Source of the DNA: an uncultured bacterium
Lineage (GTDB): Bacteria; Armatimonadota; HRBIN16
Direction of reading: 5' to 3'
NCBI GenBank assembly: GCA_938027655.1
Contig: CALJAP010000056.1
Span: forward strand, 1-35,995
Length of the DNA stretch: 35,995 bases
Part shown: piece by piece, positions 32,607-35,995 of the stretch
Layout: the number at the start of each line of letters is the position of its first letter
Position numbering within the stretch: the stretch's first letter is position 1
Program-made: the position numbers and the translations under genes
The notes under the pieces: model-generated
The model's input: the letters and a program-made list of their open reading frames with translations, nothing else
Told to the model about the DNA's origin: nothing
The model's database searches: none

Positions 32607-34028
32607 CTAGCGCTTCTTCTTTCGCAAGGCGTCAATGGTGTTCTTGAGGTAGCCGATCAGGTAGCTTTCCTCTACTTGCAAACGTTGCTCCAGTACAGGA
32701 ATCGCCGCCGGCGTACCTGCCTTCGCCAGAGCCTTAATCGCCTCCTCGCGGATTAGAGTGTCCGGATGCTGGGTCGCTATATGCAACAGCAGAGGTTCTG
32801 CCGCAGGGTCGCCCATCTCACGCAACCCCTTAATGGCTCCTTCTTTGAGCTCGCGAGAGTCGTCCTGTTCCGCGGCTTTGAGCAGGTCGGGCAAAGCCTC
32901 TTTAACGCCCAGCACCCCCAGACTGGTTGCTGCCCTCGCACCCATGTTTTTGTCGCCATGGCGGAGGATATCCAAGTAGATGTTCCCCGCGTCCCGAGAA
33001 CCCATTCCGTTGAGGACGCCCATCACTTCCACCTTCACCGCACTCCGAACGTTTGGGTCTTTGAGCAGAGCAAGCAAAGCAGGCTCGGCGGGCTTGCCGA
33101 TGCGTATGAGCCCCGCTAGCGCGCCGGGTACCATCTTACCATGCTCATCAAGACCGCAGATGAGTTCCGCAACTGCCTGTTCCGTGCTCATGCCATCCGT
33201 ACGCATTTCCCAGTATGCCCACGCTATATCAGGCTCGCCCGGTTCCAACGGCACCTGGTAGTTGTAGGTACCGTAGACCGTTACCCATCTCATCATACTC
33301 TCCCTTAACACCTGCATCGCCCGCTTGTCCCCGATGCGTGCCAGTGCGCGTGCGCATTCGCACGCGATGGTGTCCTCAAACGGACCACTTTCTTTTGTTC
33401 GCGCCATCAATACATCTACTGCCTCTTTGGCTTTGAGGACGCCGAGCGCACGCGCCCCCTGCCTGATTCTCATCAGGGCTTTGTCAACCTCGCGAAAGGT
33501 TTCGCCAGGTGTTGGGATGGGGGTACGAACCCATTCTATCATTGCACGAACATACACGTCCCTTCCTACTGCCCGCAGCCTTATGCGCTCGATGGTTAGG
33601 CGTGCTAGGTCTGCGAAGTCCTCGTACACCCAGTTGTTAGGCTTTTCCCTTTTGCTTTGCGCCTCGTAAATCTGGGCGTAACGTTCAAGGACAGGTATCA
33701 AATCCGTACCTGCGATATCGCCCAGCCGAACCAGCGCGTACTGCCGAAACAGGGCATACTGCTGGCCAAGGGGTGACAGAAACCAGTTGCCGGCGTCCTC
33801 CGAACCCTGCGGTTCGAAGAAGTAGGCATCATCCAGATAGCGTAGCAGCGCGGACGGGTCGCGCTCCGAGGCACGATGCATCCTTATCCATTCTAGCGGC
33901 GCAGAGCCCTGAATAATCCCCGGCATCCGCAGGGTGGGGTTCAGCTTCAGCGGCGAGTCACCCGTCGCAAAGCCAGCCAACAGCAGCACCGCCCCTAGCA
34001 CAGCGAATATGGTGTGGTGAGTTCTCAT
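32607..34028 (-). CDS. Secreted HEAT-repeat protein
   Basis: This 473-residue protein has a signal peptide (MRTHHTIFAVLGAVLLLAGF). The N-terminal half (~30-250) is largely helical, of no known domain. The C-terminal half carries HEAT/PBS-lyase-like repeats (AGLIRIGKPAEPALLALLKD, LGVLGVKEALPDLLKAAEQD, LREMGDPAAEPLLLHIATQH, LAKAGTPAAIPVLEQRLQVE), period ~31-38. HEAT arrays usually bind other proteins. AGGAGG precedes the ATG. It lies 33 bases after the zinc-peptidase-like gene, so both are likely co-transcribed and exported together. No enzymatic motif was seen. Confidence 0.82.
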   Translation of the reverse strand: MRTHHTIFAVLGAVLLLAGFATGDSPLKLNPTLRMPGIIQGSAPLEWIRMHRASERDPSALLRYLDDAYFFEPQGSEDAGNWFLSPLGQQYALFRQYALVRLGDIAGTDLIPVLERYAQIYEAQSKREKPNNWVYEDFADLARLTIERIRLRAVGRDVYVRAMIEWVRTPIPTPGETFREVDKALMRIRQGARALGVLKAKEAVDVLMARTKESGPFEDTIACECARALARIGDKRAMQVLRESMMRWVTVYGTYNYQVPLEPGEPDIAWAYWEMRTDGMSTEQAVAELICGLDEHGKMVPGALAGLIRIGKPAEPALLALLKDPNVRSAVKVEVMGVLNGMGSRDAGNIYLDILRHGDKNMGARAATSLGVLGVKEALPDLLKAAEQDDSRELKEGAIKGLREMGDPAAEPLLLHIATQHPDTLIREEAIKALAKAGTPAAIPVLEQRLQVEESYLIGYLKNTIDALRKKKR

Positions 34029-34061
34029 GCTTCAGCCTCCTCTCCTTATGACGTTTGCCGA

Positions 34062-35995
34062 CTAGTAATCGTTACGTCCCCCGACAGACCAGTTATCCGC
34101 ATCCTTGCTTCCGATAACAAAACCCTTAAATGGGGAGTTTGCCTCGCCCCATTCGCCCCAAAGGTAGGCATGCATCTCCATGTCTGGGTGCATATCTCTT
34201 GTGACTGTAGAAGCACCAAACCACCAGAGCGCAAGAGAATAACGGTATGGTAAAGCGTACCTTTCAAGCTCTTGCGGGGAGGGAAAACGAAGTGGATCAG
34301 GAGCAAGGAAGTGATACCTTTGCCTTGCCTCAGAGGTCTTCTCATACCTGTCTCGCACGCCATCGGCATCTCTGTCATAAAACTCGTCTGGACGACCTGT
34401 TCCCGTTTCAGCGAGTGGATTCCCAGGGAAAAACCAGCCGGGGGCTCCTATCTTGTCCGGGGTAAACCCTCCCCAATTGTCGGATAACAACCAGAGCTTG
34501 CGGTGGGCGAACTCGTGGGCCAGTACCCTACCTACGTGGTCAATACCTCCCGCGGGCAGGAACGAAGGGCGTTCAACCGGGGCTTCATCGCCAGGCTGTA
34601 TAATCCGCGTCCCGAACAGGTAGATACGCCCACGGTAGCCCAAGGAATATTGGTGCCCAGACGGGGCGCAATAGCCTTGCCAGTCAAACATTGCATGCCA
34701 CCATCTTGGTACCCCGTCAGGGGCAGCAGGGGTGTAGTAAACAACGTATCCCCCCACAAGGTCTGGGTCAATCTCGTCAAAGCCTTCTAGAACGTGCCCC
34801 CAATGCCGGGCATGGTCAGGTTTGGCATCAAACCAGTTCGGAGGGTTGCGTTCGCCCATGCGTGAGATACCGCGAAAGATGTTTTGCCACTCATCATGGT
34901 CGGTCTTGGCAAAACAGAGAGGAAACGTACGGGTCTTGGTATCCTCCCGGTACTCGTAGTCTTCCTCTTGGGGAGGGTCATGGGGTGGTCTGCCAGGCTT
35001 CAGTCTCCTGAACTTCGCGACAACGGTAACAGAGAAGAAAGTATGGTTTTGAGAAGATGGGATGGGTTCGGTGGTAAATACTTCCCCTTTGTCACCTGAC
35101 GCAGTACCCGCCCACGGAACCTGCCATTGTACTTTGTACAACTCCCAAGCCGTCTTGTTCTGACGCGTCGAGAAGGTAAACCGGAGACGAACGCGATCAG
35201 CAGAGGCTGCGCCCGATGCTATTGGCGCGCTGCTGACCGTGCTACCATCGTCACCTATAGCCTGGCAGTGAATGTTAGCGATAGTGGGATCTTTGACCAG
35301 AGTGAACTCCACTTCAGCCACCGCAGCTGGCAAAGGAGGAATACGGTCCGGGTTACCATCCCTTCGGAGAGGGTCGTTCGCATTCTCGTCCCAAATCTTG
35401 CACCGCAACTTCACTTGGCGAGAAGGTTCATTCGTGCCAAGCGCAGGCGGTTTATACGCGGCATCAAAGCCCAGAGGGTTGGGAAACACAAAGGAACCTC
35501 CGCCGCTGACTATCTCCCACTCTGCCCGCAGTCTTGAGGATAGTTCCCTTTCCTTGTTCTTCAGCTCTACGCTGCCATCCGCTGACGTATACGTGACATC
35601 GTCGTAGTCAAACGCATGTACGTGGATGGGTATTGGTCCGTCATCTACCGAATCATCACCGAACTTCTCGTCTCTGGAAGGATATACAACGATAACCCGA
35701 ACAGCATCGCCCCTCGAGTAAGTTTTCTTTGCTGAGCGTTGTGCCGTGAGCGCATGGGGCATCCCGCTCGCCTTCACCCACCATAAACCCGACCGCGGCA
35801 GGTGCAGGGTGAATGGAGTGCTGCTTTGTACATCCATCCAGTACACTATCTGCCCAGGGTCGTCTTCGCGCAGCGCCTCAATTCGTACCGGCTGTGACGA
35901 GCCCAACCAGTCCTCCAACTCTACAAATCCCTGTAGAGCATACCCCTCACTCGGCGCGGGCTGCCGGGGCAACGCAGGGTCAAACGGTTCCGCGC
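34062..35995 (-). CDS. Zinc-peptidase-like secreted protein, N-terminus beyond window
   Basis: At least 643 residues are encoded; the frame runs off the right edge, so the true start is outside. The visible N-terminal part holds a beta domain (QGFVELEDWLGSSQPVRIEA ... LHLPRSGLWWVKASGMPHAL) that resembles the GNVALGDYDGD...LWVEPGTYEV domain of the dockerin-type gene. Long beta-rich sections follow. Near the C-terminus is HEFAH in GRVLAHEFAHRKL, the HExxH zinc-ligand/catalytic signature of metallopeptidases. A calcium-type loop follows (DRDADGVRDRYE). The third zinc ligand is not obvious: the metzincin HxxGxxH/D pattern is absent. Co-directional with the HEAT-repeat gene. A peptidase role is likely but not proven. 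Confidence 0.68.
   Translation of the reverse strand, partial: AEPFDPALPRQPAPSEGYALQGFVELEDWLGSSQPVRIEALREDDPGQIVYWMDVQSSTPFTLHLPRSGLWWVKASGMPHALTAQRSAKKTYSRGDAVRVIVVYPSRDEKFGDDSVDDGPIPIHVHAFDYDDVTYTSADGSVELKNKERELSSRLRAEWEIVSGGGSFVFPNPLGFDAAYKPPALGTNEPSRQVKLRCKIWDENANDPLRRDGNPDRIPPLPAAVAEVEFTLVKDPTIANIHCQAIGDDGSTVSSAPIASGAASADRVRLRFTFSTRQNKTAWELYKVQWQVPWAGTASGDKGEVFTTEPIPSSQNHTFFSVTVVAKFRRLKPGRPPHDPPQEEDYEYREDTKTRTFPLCFAKTDHDEWQNIFRGISRMGERNPPNWFDAKPDHARHWGHVLEGFDEIDPDLVGGYVVYYTPAAPDGVPRWWHAMFDWQGYCAPSGHQYSLGYRGRIYLFGTRIIQPGDEAPVERPSFLPAGGIDHVGRVLAHEFAHRKLWLLSDNWGGFTPDKIGAPGWFFPGNPLAETGTGRPDEFYDRDADGVRDRYEKTSEARQRYHFLAPDPLRFPSPQELERYALPYRYSLALWWFGASTVTRDMHPDMEMHAYLWGEWGEANSPFKGFVIGSKDADNWSVGGRNDY

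Overview
The window looks like chromosomal DNA of a free-living, GC-rich, diderm (two-membrane) bacterium. An Armatimonadota-type organism is the best guess. The reasons are an LptD/OstA-like outer-membrane protein with a GmhB-type heptose phosphatase, a secreted protein ending in two dockerin-type calcium repeats, a PEP-CTERM protein, a large alpha-L-rhamnosidase and a Bacillus-type three-gene succinate dehydrogenase. This assignment is from gene content only. No rRNA or tRNA gene was seen and no phylogeny could be run.

Layout. 1-609 is the end of a heat-shock cluster (DnaJ C-terminus, then HspR). 812-1704 is a BtuF-like binding protein with its own promoter. 1717-4431 (minus strand) is a co-directional set: a secreted STN-like protein with a Met-rich repeat tail, an ECF sigma factor, a zinc-type anti-sigma factor and an NfeD-like membrane protein. 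4432-5271 holds palindromic repeats, a CDGSH iron-sulfur protein and a promoter-plus-terminator leader. 5272-12100 is a tightly packed translation operon: nusA, rnpM(ylxR), infB, ylxP-like, rbfA, nrnA-like, truB, ribF. 12201-16239 carries a secreted 838-residue TPR protein and a frameshifted dockerin-type secreted protein. ispH runs convergently at 16243-17220.

17300-20705 is sdhCAB behind a near-consensus promoter, followed by a small unknown gene and an HD-GYP response regulator. 22285-24329 (minus) is gmhB plus an LptD-like protein. 24421-30365 (plus) holds a DUF72 protein, a rhamnosidase with an apparent inserted discoidin-like domain, and a promoter-led trio (DUF1844, an unknown helical protein, a tandem GNAT). 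30366-30587 is repeat DNA. 30588-35995 (minus) holds a PEP-CTERM protein with a possible Cys/Gln thioester pair, an orphan Mu gp29-like portal protein, a secreted HEAT-repeat protein and a zinc-peptidase-like secreted protein cut by the window edge.

The core genes explain themselves: ribosome assembly and initiation, respiration, isoprenoid and flavin synthesis. The most promising unexplained material is the sigma/anti-sigma/Met-repeat cluster, the attenuator-like nusA leader without rimP, the frameshift in the dockerin gene, the orphan portal gene, the thioester-like PEP-CTERM protein, the HEAT/peptidase pair, and two families of dispersed palindromic repeats.
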